Assembly: GCA_963850605.1 (NCBI GenBank)
Contig: CAWKLX010000005.1
Location: 62,001 to 126,000, forward strand
Source: BOG-908 sp963850605
GTDB taxonomy: Bacteria; Pseudomonadota; Alphaproteobacteria; Acetobacterales; Acetobacteraceae
Direction: 5' to 3'
Length of the DNA: 64,000 bases
Below the pieces are notes generated by a model that was not told where the DNA came from, ran no database searches, and worked only from the letters and a program-made list of their open reading frames with translations. Shown in pieces: positions 35,654 to 44,134 of the stretch. The translations under genes were made by a program, and so were the position numbers. Each line of letters begins with the position of its first letter. Position 1 is the first letter of the stretch.

Positions 35654-35962
35654 TCAGTGGGGGGGCGCGAAGTTCTGCTGAGGGCGCTGCGGCGTAACGG
35701 AGTGGCCGAAATTGGCGCCAAGGCGGTTGCGTGTGGCGCTTTCGTTGAACTGGCCGGTGACGTTGCTGGGGGAGGTGGCGTTGTAGGGTGCGGCCGTGTC
35801 CGAGGAGGTGCGCGGGGCGGCCTGGGCCGCGGCCTTCAGGCGCTGGTTGATGCAGTCGTAGCTTTGCGCGCTGCCGACCTGCACATCAACACAGGTGTCG
35901 TGCGTCTGCTGCTGCGCAATCGCCGGCCCCGCCAAAATCAAGAGTAAACAAGCAACACGCAC
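35654..35962 (-). CDS. Small secreted protein of unknown function
   Basis: 102 residues with a signal peptide (MRVACLLLILAGPAIA, cut likely after AIA). The mature part has two cysteines (DTCVDVQVGSAQSYDCINQ) that could form one disulfide, then a low-complexity Ser/Thr/Asn/Pro-rich tail. I do not recognise the family. It follows the parvulin gene in the same direction, separated by a hairpin repeat, so it may belong to the end of the export operon. Confidence 0.65.
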   Translation of the reverse strand: MRVACLLLILAGPAIAQQQTHDTCVDVQVGSAQSYDCINQRLKAAAQAAPRTSSDTAAPYNATSPSNVTGQFNESATRNRLGANFGHSVTPQRPQQNFAPPH

Positions 35963-35978
35963 GGGCGATCTCCCTACT

Positions 35979-36022
35979 CAGAAGTTCTTTGTTTCACTCT
36001 TTCAAGAAAGGAAGTCTTTCTT
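35979..36022. repeat. Hairpin repeat, right-arm copy (3' of the parvulin gene)
   Basis: GAAGTTCTTTGTTTCACTCT followed by TTCAAGAAAGGAAGTC matches the right arm of the composite repeat. On the minus strand it starts directly after the stop codon of the parvulin gene at 36023. Confidence 0.7.
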
Positions 36023-36880
36023 CTACTGAACCAATCGGGAAACCTCAATCTCATTGATTTCCGCAGGCTGTTTGGCAAGCAGCGTGCTGGCGTAGGCGCG
36101 CTCCAATTCGGCCTGCTTCTGCGACCGGAGTGCCCGAACCAGGCCGTCGCGCAGGTCGGCGAGCGGAGTAGGGCCGGCGGGGCGGGTGGCGATGAGGCGT
36201 AGCAGGTGGCAGCCATTCTCCACGCACACCGGTGCGGTCAGCGCCCCTTCCAGCAGGCCGGACACCGCGTCGCGCACGGCGGGGACGAGCTGGTTGTCAC
36301 CAACCCAGCCCATGTCGCCGTACTGCAGCGAAGGATCGTGCTTGGGCGCGTCCGCCATCGCGATGCGGCCGCGCTCGATCTGCGGGCGCAGCGCGGCCAG
36401 CTTGGCACGGCCGTCCTCGTTGGTGCCCGTGGGCGGCTTGACGGTGTAGATCTGTGCCAGGTGATAGGCGCGCGGCTGCATGAACTGCGCCTTGTTCGCC
36501 GTGTACGCGGCCTGCAACTCGGCGTCCGAGGGGTAGGTGGCTGGCGGCGTCGCGTGCGCGGCCAGGAAGGTTTGCGCGATCACTTGGTCACGCGCGCGCG
36601 CGATCAGCGACGCCACGTCGGCCCGCTGGTCCCAGCGGACAGACTGCGCTTCCTCCAGCACGGCGCGTTGCACAAGAATATTGCGCAGGAAATCTGTCAT
36701 TGCCGCCGGCGTGGCAGTCAGTTTCTTGCGGGCATCGGCGTCCAGGCCTGCCACCATGGCGCGGGCCTGGCCAAGCGTGATCTGGTCGCGGCCGCGCTCG
36801 GCGATGATGGGGTCGGGAGCCGCCGCCGCCAGCGCGAGACTGGCCGCAAGCAGCGCGCTAATGCGATTTGGGCGGGACAT
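36023..36880 (-). CDS. Periplasmic parvulin-type peptidyl-prolyl isomerase
   Basis: 285 residues. An export signal (ISALLAASLALAAAAPDP) is followed by a helical SurA-like N domain and a parvulin domain (about 120-235: YHLAQIYTVKPP, LQYGDMGWVGDNQLVPAVRD, CVENGCHLLRLIATRPAG). Parvulins assist folding of outer-membrane and exported proteins. As the sixth gene of the tpsB-exbB-exbD-tonB operon, it could serve the large secreted adhesin or the PstS-like proteins. The start at 36880 lies within the end of the preceding gene; 36892 is an alternative. Confidence 0.85.
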   Translation of the reverse strand: MSRPNRISALLAASLALAAAAPDPIIAERGRDQITLGQARAMVAGLDADARKKLTATPAAMTDFLRNILVQRAVLEEAQSVRWDQRADVASLIARARDQVIAQTFLAAHATPPATYPSDAELQAAYTANKAQFMQPRAYHLAQIYTVKPPTGTNEDGRAKLAALRPQIERGRIAMADAPKHDPSLQYGDMGWVGDNQLVPAVRDAVSGLLEGALTAPVCVENGCHLLRLIATRPAGPTPLADLRDGLVRALRSQKQAELERAYASTLLAKQPAEINEIEVSRLVQ

Positions 36881-37508
36881 ATTCCTGGTCATGAATCTTA
36901 TCGTCGTAGTCCTGGACGAGGTTTTCCAGTTTCACGCGCTCGAAGCCTACGAACGGCTCGTAGCTTTTCAGCAGGATCGAGCGGAAGCCTTGCGTCTGGT
37001 AGAGATGCAAGATCTGTTCGGCGACATCGATGAGTTTGGTATTCGTGGCCTTGCAGGTCTGCAGGGCGGCGGTGTTGGCGCGCAGGCCCGCTTCCGCCGT
37101 GCGGCCCTGTTCGCCGGCGGCGCGCGCCTGCTCGGCCGCGCCCTGGTAGCCGGCCTGCAATTTGGCATTGGCTTGTTGCAAACTCGCCGCTTGCGCTTCC
37201 GCCTGTTGCAGCCGGGTTTGGAGCGCGTCGAGATCGGCGGGTTTGGCCGCCGGTTTTGCGGGCGCTTCGGCGAGCTTGGCGTTCGCTGCATCGAGTTGCG
37301 TCTGCAACGCGGTCTTGTCTGCCTGCGCCTTCGCGAGATCGGCCTGGGCTTGCGCGGCCTCGTCCTGGGCGGCGCGCATTTCGGTCACGGCCTGGCGCAG
37401 CGCGTCACGCATCCGGTCCTCACTGGTCTGGCTGTCAGCGCGGGCCTGAGCGGTCGCGAGAAGAAGACAGGCAGCAATCGGAAGTGCGCGGGCGATCTGT
37501 TGTGCCAT
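36858..37508 (-). CDS. Periplasmic coiled-coil protein in the tonB operon
   Basis: 216 residues. A signal peptide (ARALPIAACLLLATAQARA) is followed by about 120 residues of heptad-like Ala/Gln/Leu/Lys helix (DLAKAQADKTALQTQLDAAN and similar), then a distinct C-terminal part (LQTCKATNTKLIDVAEQILH, FRSILLKSYEPFVGFERVKL). The C-terminal part looks like a conserved partner-binding element. I cannot name the family. It may span the periplasm between the TonB complex and the TpsB transporter. The ATG at 37508 follows GAGGACC; 37523 is an alternative start. Confidence 0.7.
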   Translation of the reverse strand: MAQQIARALPIAACLLLATAQARADSQTSEDRMRDALRQAVTEMRAAQDEAAQAQADLAKAQADKTALQTQLDAANAKLAEAPAKPAAKPADLDALQTRLQQAEAQAASLQQANAKLQAGYQGAAEQARAAGEQGRTAEAGLRANTAALQTCKATNTKLIDVAEQILHLYQTQGFRSILLKSYEPFVGFERVKLENLVQDYDDKIHDQEYVPPKSH

Positions 37509-37527
37509 GCCGGTCCTCGCCATGATC

Positions 37528-38244
37528 TTAGCCACGGGGGCGTTCCACAATGCGGGCGCTGAATTGCCTGCCGACGATGGACGCGGCGGGGATGTCGCCG
37601 GTGGAGAGCGAGGCGATCAGGCGTTGCACTTCGCCGCGCACGTCTTCGTCGCCTGAGAAGCTTACAATGTGCACGCCCATCGCATGGCCGGCGGAGTCGA
37701 GCGAGTAGGCGAGGGTCGCCGTGTATTTCGCAAAGCGCAGTTTCTCGTCGCGCTCCAGCGCCTGGCGGATCAGAGTCTGTTCGAGATTGGCGTAATACCC
37801 GTCATTGTCGCCGCCAGTGCCATCGCCAGTACCGCAGCCGGTGCCAACGCAATCGCCGCCGCCGCCATTGCCCAGGCCTAGCGTGCCGGGTCCATTACCG
37901 GCAATCGATGTTTGCACGGCCGCGGGTGGCGCGGGGGCTTTCGGCGCGGGTTTGCTGACGGTTTTTTGCGGCGTCGGCTCGCGCTGTTTCGGTGTCTCCT
38001 CCGGCTTCTTCGGCGGGGGCGGCGTCTTCGGCGGAGGTGGCGGCGGGGGAGGCGGCGGTAGCTGCACCTGGGTGATGTGCGGCTCGTTATGCGGGCGCGG
38101 CGCGGGGCCGCTGTGATTGCTCAACACGGCATAGGCGGACAGCCCTGCCAGAAGGATGAACGCGGCGCCCCCCACCGGCAGGCCGTAGCGCTGCAACGGG
38201 GTCTTGCGGTCCAGCTCGGCGTTGAAATCGTCGTCGTCCAACAT
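37528..38244 (-). CDS. TonB-like energy transducer
   Basis: 238 residues. A cytoplasmic start (MLDDDDFNAELDRKTPL) is followed by one membrane helix (VGGAAFILLAGLSAYAVLS), then a proline run and Pro/Lys-rich spacer (KTPPPPKKPEETPKQREPTP), a glycine-rich linker carrying the pair DCVGTGCG, and a C-terminal TonB domain (FAKYTATLAYSLDSAGHAMG). TonB passes energy from ExbB-ExbD to outer-membrane partners. The extra glycine/cysteine linker is unusual. It lies 4 nt after exbD and upstream of the coiled-coil gene. Confidence 0.88.
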   Translation of the reverse strand: MLDDDDFNAELDRKTPLQRYGLPVGGAAFILLAGLSAYAVLSNHSGPAPRPHNEPHITQVQLPPPPPPPPPPKTPPPPKKPEETPKQREPTPQKTVSKPAPKAPAPPAAVQTSIAGNGPGTLGLGNGGGGDCVGTGCGTGDGTGGDNDGYYANLEQTLIRQALERDEKLRFAKYTATLAYSLDSAGHAMGVHIVSFSGDEDVRGEVQRLIASLSTGDIPAASIVGRQFSARIVERPRG

Positions 38245-38248
38245 GGTG

Positions 38249-38653
38249 TCACACGCCCGGGGAGCGCTGCGCGGCCAAGCCAAGTGAGGAAATGCCGACC
38301 CGGCCGCACACGTCGAGCACATTCATAATTTTTTCGTACTGCGACTGACGGTCGCCCTTCAGCACGATCGGCAGATCGGGCGTAATGGCTTTCGCGTCGC
38401 GCAACTTCGCTTCCAGCTCCGCCAGGCTGACCGGGATGGCGTCGATGAAAACTTGGCCGGCACCGTTGACGGATATAACTTTGGTCTTCGGCACAGCCAG
38501 CGAAACAGTCGAGCTGCCCTTCGGGAGATCCACCTTCACACCTTGCACGCTAGCAGTGGTCATAATGATAAAAATGACCACCAGAACGTAGGCCAGATCC
38601 AGCATCGGTGTGATGTTGATGTCGTCGTAAGGCTTGTCATCGTTGATTTGCAT
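38249..38653 (-). CDS. exbD: ExbD/TolR family proton-channel protein
   Basis: 134 residues. One membrane helix near the N-terminus carries the essential aspartate (DDINITPMLDLAYVLVVIF), followed by the periplasmic domain (FIDAIPVSLAELEAKL, PIVLKGDRQSQYEKIMNVLD). It forms the proton-driven motor with ExbB to energise TonB. It is located between the ExbB fusion gene and tonB, all in the same operon. Confidence 0.93.
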   Translation of the reverse strand: MQINDDKPYDDINITPMLDLAYVLVVIFIIMTTASVQGVKVDLPKGSSTVSLAVPKTKVISVNGAGQVFIDAIPVSLAELEAKLRDAKAITPDLPIVLKGDRQSQYEKIMNVLDVCGRVGISSLGLAAQRSPGV

Positions 38654-38667
38654 GTCTCTGCCCGCCC

Positions 38668-40516
38668 TTATTCGGCCGGTTTGATTCGGGCGCGCGCGTA
38701 GTCGCCCTCGGCGATGCGAGTGACGATTTCGTCCACGAAGACCGCCATTTCCGAGATCACGGTTTTGATCCGCGTCTGGAAATAGTTGTAGCCGAACAGC
38801 GCTGGAATAGCCACGAACATGCCGGTGGCGGTTGCCAGCAAAGCGGCCGAGATGCCGGGCGCTATGGAGTTCACGTTCACGTCGCCGGCCGCCGCGATGG
38901 CTGCGAACGTGATCATGACACCCACGACGGTGCCGAGAAGGCCCACGAACGGGCCACCAGAGATCGCGATCGTCAGGAACACCATCAGATTGTTCAGCTT
39001 GGCAATTTCGCGCACCATCTGCGCATCCATCGAGCTGCGAATGGCCGCCAGCGATTGCGGCGCAATCGAACCGTCCGGCATCGTGCGGCCGCCCTGCAAG
39101 CGGTCGTTTACTTCACGCACGCCCGTCTCGGTACACGCGATAAAGGCAGGACATGGTGACACCACGTGCACGATCCTTCGGCACGGCGGGCAGTAGCGCC
39201 GGGTCGCGGCGGTTTACCTCGCGCATCAGCGCCAGAAAACGCTTGTTGGCGCCGGCAACTCGCGAGACGTAGCTCGCCTTGGCGACCATCACGAGCCAAG
39301 AGACGAGCATCATGAAAATCAGTATACCGATAATCACCCACGCGTCGATTGTGACGGATTTGAGGATGATACCGATGTAGCCGGAACCGAAACTGCTGGT
39401 CTGCTCAGGATTTTCAAAGGAGAGAAGATTGGACTGCGTGCCCTGGTCACGGTCGGCCAGCAGGATGGCGCCGGCTGGGCGCACCACCTTGCTGATCTGC
39501 AGCTCGTCGACTTCGCCGATGAAGTTCGCGGGTAGAGCGGCGGCTTGCGCGGCGGGTGCGGCCGGCGCTGATGTGGCCATGGCCGGACCGCCCAGCACGC
39601 CGGCCCCGGTAATGGCGGGAAGCGCGCCGGCCGCCTCGGCCGCTTTAGCGCCATCGACGTAAAGCGTGACCTTGTCGGCTTGGGTCGTCACCGTTAGCAG
39701 ATGCCAGCTATCGGCGACGAGAGGCGCGTTACCTGCCAGATGCAGTGGGGCGGCGCCGCCGGCCACATCGACCTGCGGCACGCCTGCAGCGAGCGAGACG
39801 GCGAAATCGGCCGCCCCGGCGGCGTCGCGCTGATCGAACAGCATGGCCGTCTGCGTGGGCGGGTTTGGCTTCACCCACATCTGCCAAGTGAGCGTCTCGG
39901 CGGCCGAGATATTGAGCGTCGGCGAGGGCGTGAGTTTGATCGGCGCCGTGCCGTCGAGTTTTCCGCCAAACCCGATAATGGCGTTCAGGTCGCGCTTGCC
40001 GGGGGTCAGCGCGTTATTGCCGTAGCTTGTGCTGTCTTTCGGCAGACCGTTCTCCTCGCCGAAGTGCCAGACCAGAAGCTGGTCGGCATCGTAGGTTGCA
40101 TGCGAATCGGAGGCGTCGTTTGCCTTCTCGTTGCCCCAATACATGAAAAAGCTAGTCGAGGCGCCGGGCGAAATGTCGGGCACGTCGACCCAGACGAGGG
40201 CGACCTGATCGACCAAGCCGTCGAATTTCTCGATATGGTAGTGAAGCGGGGTGCGGTCGTCCGCCGCAATGAAACGCAAGTCGCCGCCATCCTGCTTGGC
40301 GCTGTCGAACTTGAAGTTGTTGGCCAACAATCGGACCAGCACCTGCGTGCGGCCGATCTTCTCGCCTATATTGGCGCCCTTCGGTCCGGTATCGGCGTCG
40401 ATTTTTATGCGATACTGCCAGTCGCCGTTCCACCAGGCGGCATGCGCCACGCCGGACAGCATCATCATCGCGCAGACGCAGAGTGCGGCCAAGCCAAAAT
40501 GGTTTCGCCACGTCAT
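38668..40516 (-). CDS. DUF2341-LamG-ExbB fusion proton-channel protein (frame broken once)
   Basis: About 615 residues after correcting one base. A signal peptide (LAALCVCAMMMLSGVAHA) is followed by a DUF2341 domain opening AWWNGDWQYRIKIDADTG, then a LamG/concanavalin-like jelly roll (LTWQMWVKPNPPTQTAMLFD, WHLLTVTTQADKVTLYVDGA). A membrane helix (VTIDAWVIIGILIFMMLVSW) and an ExbB/MotA/TolQ domain (ISGGPFVGLLGTVVGVMITF, LLATATGMFVAIPALFGYNY) complete it. The frame changes at about 39127 (one extra G; span 3n+1 nt), and the restored join reads YRVYRTGVREVNDRL, as expected for ExbB. It is translated just after tpsB and is likely to drive the TonB system of this operon. Confidence 0.87.
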
Positions 40517-40520
40517 CAGT

Positions 40521-42110
40521 TCAAAACTCCCCATAGACGCGGAACAGCACCCGGTTGGTGCCGGCTTTGGTATTCGGTCCGTTGTCAAACGTTTGCGCAT
40601 CTTGCAGGACACCATTCAGATAACCCCACAGATTGACACGGCTGCCGATACCTGCCGAGGCCAGCCCATAGGTGGAACGCTGGCCAACGAGCGGTGTGGT
40701 GAGATTCACCACTCCCTGGTCGGCGAAGACGTGGAATCGCCAGGATTTCAGCGGGCCGCCGAGATATTTCGCCACCGACGGGCTGCGCAGCTCGGTCTGC
40801 ACATAAACGCCGGTATCGCCCAGCGCTTCGGCTTCCAGATAGCCCCGCACACTGTCCGCGCCTCCGATGCCGATCTGCTCGCTGCTGACCAGAGGATCGT
40901 TGCTCAGCTGGCCAGTCAGGGAACCCCAAAGCTGGATGTCACGCGAAAAATCCTGCTCGCGCTCTACTGTGGCGCGCAGCACGGAAAAACCCGGTGGCGC
41001 GGCGTAGGCTTTGTTGTCGAACTGCGCGCGCGTGCTGCCGAACGCTGGCAAGCCAAATTCCAGGCTGACGGAGGCCGATGTTGTCGAATGCGTGCCGGTC
41101 CAGTTGGCGGCATACAGCGCGTTCAGCGGATAATAGGTGACGGGTGCCGAGGTGAACGTCTTGGTCGGCGCGAAAGCGTCGAGCTCATAGTATTTTTTGT
41201 AGTCCCACCCGACAGAGAGCGAATGGCTGAAATTGGTCGTGCTGCCAAGCGGTATCAGCACGCGAAAACCGGTGGTGGTGCCTCGGCCTGCCACGTCCGT
41301 GGTACCCAATGCCAGCACGTTGCTGTTGGAATGCAGGTAGCTCATCAGCAGCTGCAGCCTGCTGTTAGGAATGTGGAACAGGTAGGATGCGGATTCGACC
41401 TCCGCGTCGGCGACGTTCTCGGGCGCCACCGAATACGTCACCGTCGCCGAATTGCCGCGCTGGAACAGGTTGCCATAGGTGAGCGACGCGTCCAGCCGCA
41501 GCGGTGTGGTGTCGGCGTTGTAGCGGTTGTTGAGTTCCAGCGAGCCGTGCACGGGGAGCGTGTCGGCTACTGCCAGATCGACATCCACCGTGTCCGCGCG
41601 GCGCCCCGCTTTCAACGCGGGCGTTACCTGGCGGTCCGGCAGCGTGTTCAGCGCGGTCAGGTCTCGCTGCAGGTCGTTCACGTTCGGCACCGTGCCAGGT
41701 TTGACCGAGGGCGCGCCGGCGCGTACGTCGCTCGGCAGGAAATAGCGGGCGCCTGTCACGCGCAACCGGCCGACGCGGCGTTCGATCACCTGCAGCACGA
41801 TAACGCCGCCACTGGTGCTGATATGCTGTGGCGGTATGGTAACGGACACCGTGGCAAAGCCTGCATCCTGGTAGGCTTTTTCCAGTGCGGCGCGAGCGTG
41901 CTCCACATCGTCGGTCGTACGGTCCGGCCCCACGAACGGATAGACGGTCTGCTCAACCACGTCCTGCGGTAGCACGGTGGTGCCTTCCACCCGAATTTCG
42001 TCGAGCTCGAAATGCAGAGCTGGCGGTGCAGCATGACCCGGTTGTGACGCGCCGCCCGATGCGGCAACCACGAAAGCGATGCAGCTCCAGCGCAATCGAC
42101 GCGCGTGCAT
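40521..42110 (-). CDS. TpsB outer-membrane transporter (ShlB/FhaC/HecB family)
   Basis: 529 residues. After a signal peptide, POTRA domain 1 starts LDEIRVEGTTVLPQDVVEQ. POTRA 2 includes VIERRVGRLRVTGARYFLP. The C-terminal 16-strand barrel follows, with the signature GADSVRGYLEAEALGD (VRGY tip motif of loop 6) and terminal VLFRVYGEF ending in phenylalanine. TpsB pores secrete TpsA exoproteins. The partner is presumably the filamentous haemagglutinin gene at 48360-60929. It is the first gene of the tpsB-exbB-exbD-tonB-coiled coil-parvulin operon. The ATG at 42110 is chosen to start the signal peptide; an upstream start at 42179 is possible. Confidence 0.9.
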   Translation of the reverse strand: MHARRLRWSCIAFVVAASGGASQPGHAAPPALHFELDEIRVEGTTVLPQDVVEQTVYPFVGPDRTTDDVEHARAALEKAYQDAGFATVSVTIPPQHISTSGGVIVLQVIERRVGRLRVTGARYFLPSDVRAGAPSVKPGTVPNVNDLQRDLTALNTLPDRQVTPALKAGRRADTVDVDLAVADTLPVHGSLELNNRYNADTTPLRLDASLTYGNLFQRGNSATVTYSVAPENVADAEVESASYLFHIPNSRLQLLMSYLHSNSNVLALGTTDVAGRGTTTGFRVLIPLGSTTNFSHSLSVGWDYKKYYELDAFAPTKTFTSAPVTYYPLNALYAANWTGTHSTTSASVSLEFGLPAFGSTRAQFDNKAYAAPPGFSVLRATVEREQDFSRDIQLWGSLTGQLSNDPLVSSEQIGIGGADSVRGYLEAEALGDTGVYVQTELRSPSVAKYLGGPLKSWRFHVFADQGVVNLTTPLVGQRSTYGLASAGIGSRVNLWGYLNGVLQDAQTFDNGPNTKAGTNRVLFRVYGEF

Positions 42111-42330
42111 GCCGTGCACCGGCCGCTCCGCCGTCCATGCTGTACCCGGCCCGACACTCATGCGTAACACCACCCGCAACCCACCACGCGTACCATTGGC
42201 AACCCGTCGCGCGTGCGCGCCTCTCTAGCCAGGATTGGCGCGGTGCAGCAACAGCAATCGGCGCAGGTGCGGAAGTCACTCGCCGACCGCAACAGGAATC
42301 CCGTCGGGCAACGCACGGAAGGCAACCCTT

Positions 42331-42370
42331 GTGTCATCGATCTGTCATAAACCTATCACGCGCGCGTCAC
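42331..42370 (+). promoter_or_regulatory. Tandem Pho box (four PhoB half-sites)
   Basis: Four 7-mers spaced exactly 11 nt apart: GTGTCAT (42331), CTGTCAT (42342), CTATCAC (42353) and GCGTCAC (42364). The middle pair, CTGTCATAAACCTATCAC, differs from the enteric Pho-box consensus at only two positions. It lies 84 nt before the first pstS-like gene, in the right orientation for it. The divergent tpsB operon starts about 220 nt to the left. The rest of 42111-42453 shows no further features. Confidence 0.8.
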
Positions 42371-42453
42371 ACCTAAAGCAACCCGATCCTGCTAACACCC
42401 CGGGCAGCCAGCCCGAAGACGGCTGGTCTTCCGCTAAATAGGGAAAACCTCAC

Positions 42454-43921
42454 ATGACTTCGCACCCATTTGCTGGGAGCCGCCTCTGCGGTTGCCCTGG
42501 CCTGCATTTCGACTGGCGCGTTTGCCCAACAGGCTCCGATCCAGGGTGGCGGCTCGACGCTGGCCGAGTTCGACTATTTCGTCGAATTCGCCAACTTCAA
42601 CGCCGCTGAACCCGCCAATGGCGCGATCTGGATGAACCCGTTCATCAACGGCCAAACGTCTCAGGACGCGCTTTATTGGCCGGCTGGCTCCGGCTCGGGC
42701 CAGGCCGCGTTCCTCAACGACGATCTGACCTGCGACAGCAACAAAGTCCTGAACCTGACCGGTGCCGGTGGCGTGGTTGGCGCGTGCAGCAACCTTCCTC
42801 CGACCGCCCCCAACGGTAATGGCCTGAACTTCGTGGATTACGGCGCGTCCGACGCGACGTTCAGCTCCACCCAGATCGCGCAGTGGGCCAGCTCGACCTA
42901 TGGCCAGTCGCAGGCCGGCAACCTGATCCAGCTGCCCTCCATGGGCGTCGGCGTCTCGTTCCCGATCGTCGACAATGGCAACCTGCAGTCCAACGGCTTC
43001 GTCACTCTGACGGACTCCGACCTGTGCGGCATCTTCTCGGGCAAGATCCAGAACTGGAACCAGACCTCGTTTGCTGGCCAGATTCCGGACAACCAGATCC
43101 AGGTCATCTACCGCAATGACGGCTCGGGCACGTCGTTCCTGTTTTTGAATCACTTGTCGGCGGTCTGCACCACGGCGAACTCCAACTTCCCGTCGCTCAA
43201 CGGCAAGGTTGAAATCAACGTCAGCACCACGTTCACCAACGTGTTCACAGCACCGCCGAACGGAGCGGCTCCGGTGGCGATCCCCGCCAACTTCCTCGGC
43301 GAGAAGGGCAGCAGCGGCATCGCGAACCGCCTGGCCGGCACTGACGGCAGCGCACCTCCGGTTTCGGCGACGGCCTATCTGACGCCCGACCTGACCACTA
43401 TCGACCCGAACAGCAACGCGACGCTGACCGGCGGCGGCAAGAGCCCGCTGAACGTCGGCGCGGTTCTTGGCTTGCTGAAGAACGCGCAGGGCAAGATTGT
43501 TCCTGCGAATCTTCTGCCGACCGAGCAGAACATTGCGACTGGCCTGAATAATGCGAAGTCGGGCCAGTTCCTCAAGCCGCCGACCTCTGCGAGCGGCTTC
43601 GCCAACCCGAACAACCTGGTGCCGCTGATCCAGACGGTGAAGCAGGGCTATCCGGTGATCGGCTACACCACGTTCGACTTCGCGCAGTGCTACCATAACC
43701 CGTCGGTTGGTAACGCGATCATCACGTTCCTCAAGTCCGACCACTACCAGGGCAGCGGCAAGTACGCGACCGTCGAGATCAACAACGGCTTCGTGCCGCT
43801 GGCCAAGAGCGGCGCCAAGACGTTCATCGCTGCAATCGACGCCAACATCCTCAGCAACACCAAGAACTACAACGACAACATCCAGAACGGCACCGTCTGT
43901 GCCGGCGTGTCCGGCCGCTAA
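42454..43921 (+). CDS. Secreted PstS-like phosphate-binding protein, copy 1 (frame broken near start)
   Basis: About 488 residues, larger than classical PstS (about 320-370). A signal peptide (ASAVALACISTGAFA) precedes QAPIQGGGSTLAEFDYFV, which matches the phosphate-binding GGGST loop. DLCGIFSGKIQNWNQTSF is the PstS-type 'IFxGKIxxW' segment, and IQVIYRNDGSGTSFLFLNHL the second phosphate loop. The ATG at 42454 and the body are one base out of frame compared with the paralogue at 44135 (span 3n+1 nt; the paralogue has 18 nt from ATG to CTGGGAGCC where this has 19). A perfect terminator follows. No pstCAB transporter lies nearby, suggesting a periplasmic or secreted protein with its own role. 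Confidence 0.88.
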
Positions 43922-43949
43922 GCGGCTAGTCCCTCGGAGCACAAGGGAA

Positions 43950-43977
43950 GGCGGCCACTTCGGTGGCCGCCTTTTTT
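43950..43977 (+). terminator. Intrinsic terminator after pstS-like copy 1
   Basis: GGCGGCCAC, TTCG tetraloop, GTGGCCGCC, then six T. The perfect 9-bp GC stem and T-run make this a strong rho-independent terminator. Confidence 0.93.
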
Positions 43978-44134
43978 GTTGCCAAACACTCTCCCCGTCT
44001 GTCCCCGCGTGTTCACCGGACGAATTCGTCATCGAAATACTACTTTGGCGATATGTATCCTACCATACTGATGTGCTAGGAGTTCGCGTGTCAATCGAAG
44101 GGCGGTTGGCGTTGTGCCACATAGGGAAGCAGTC

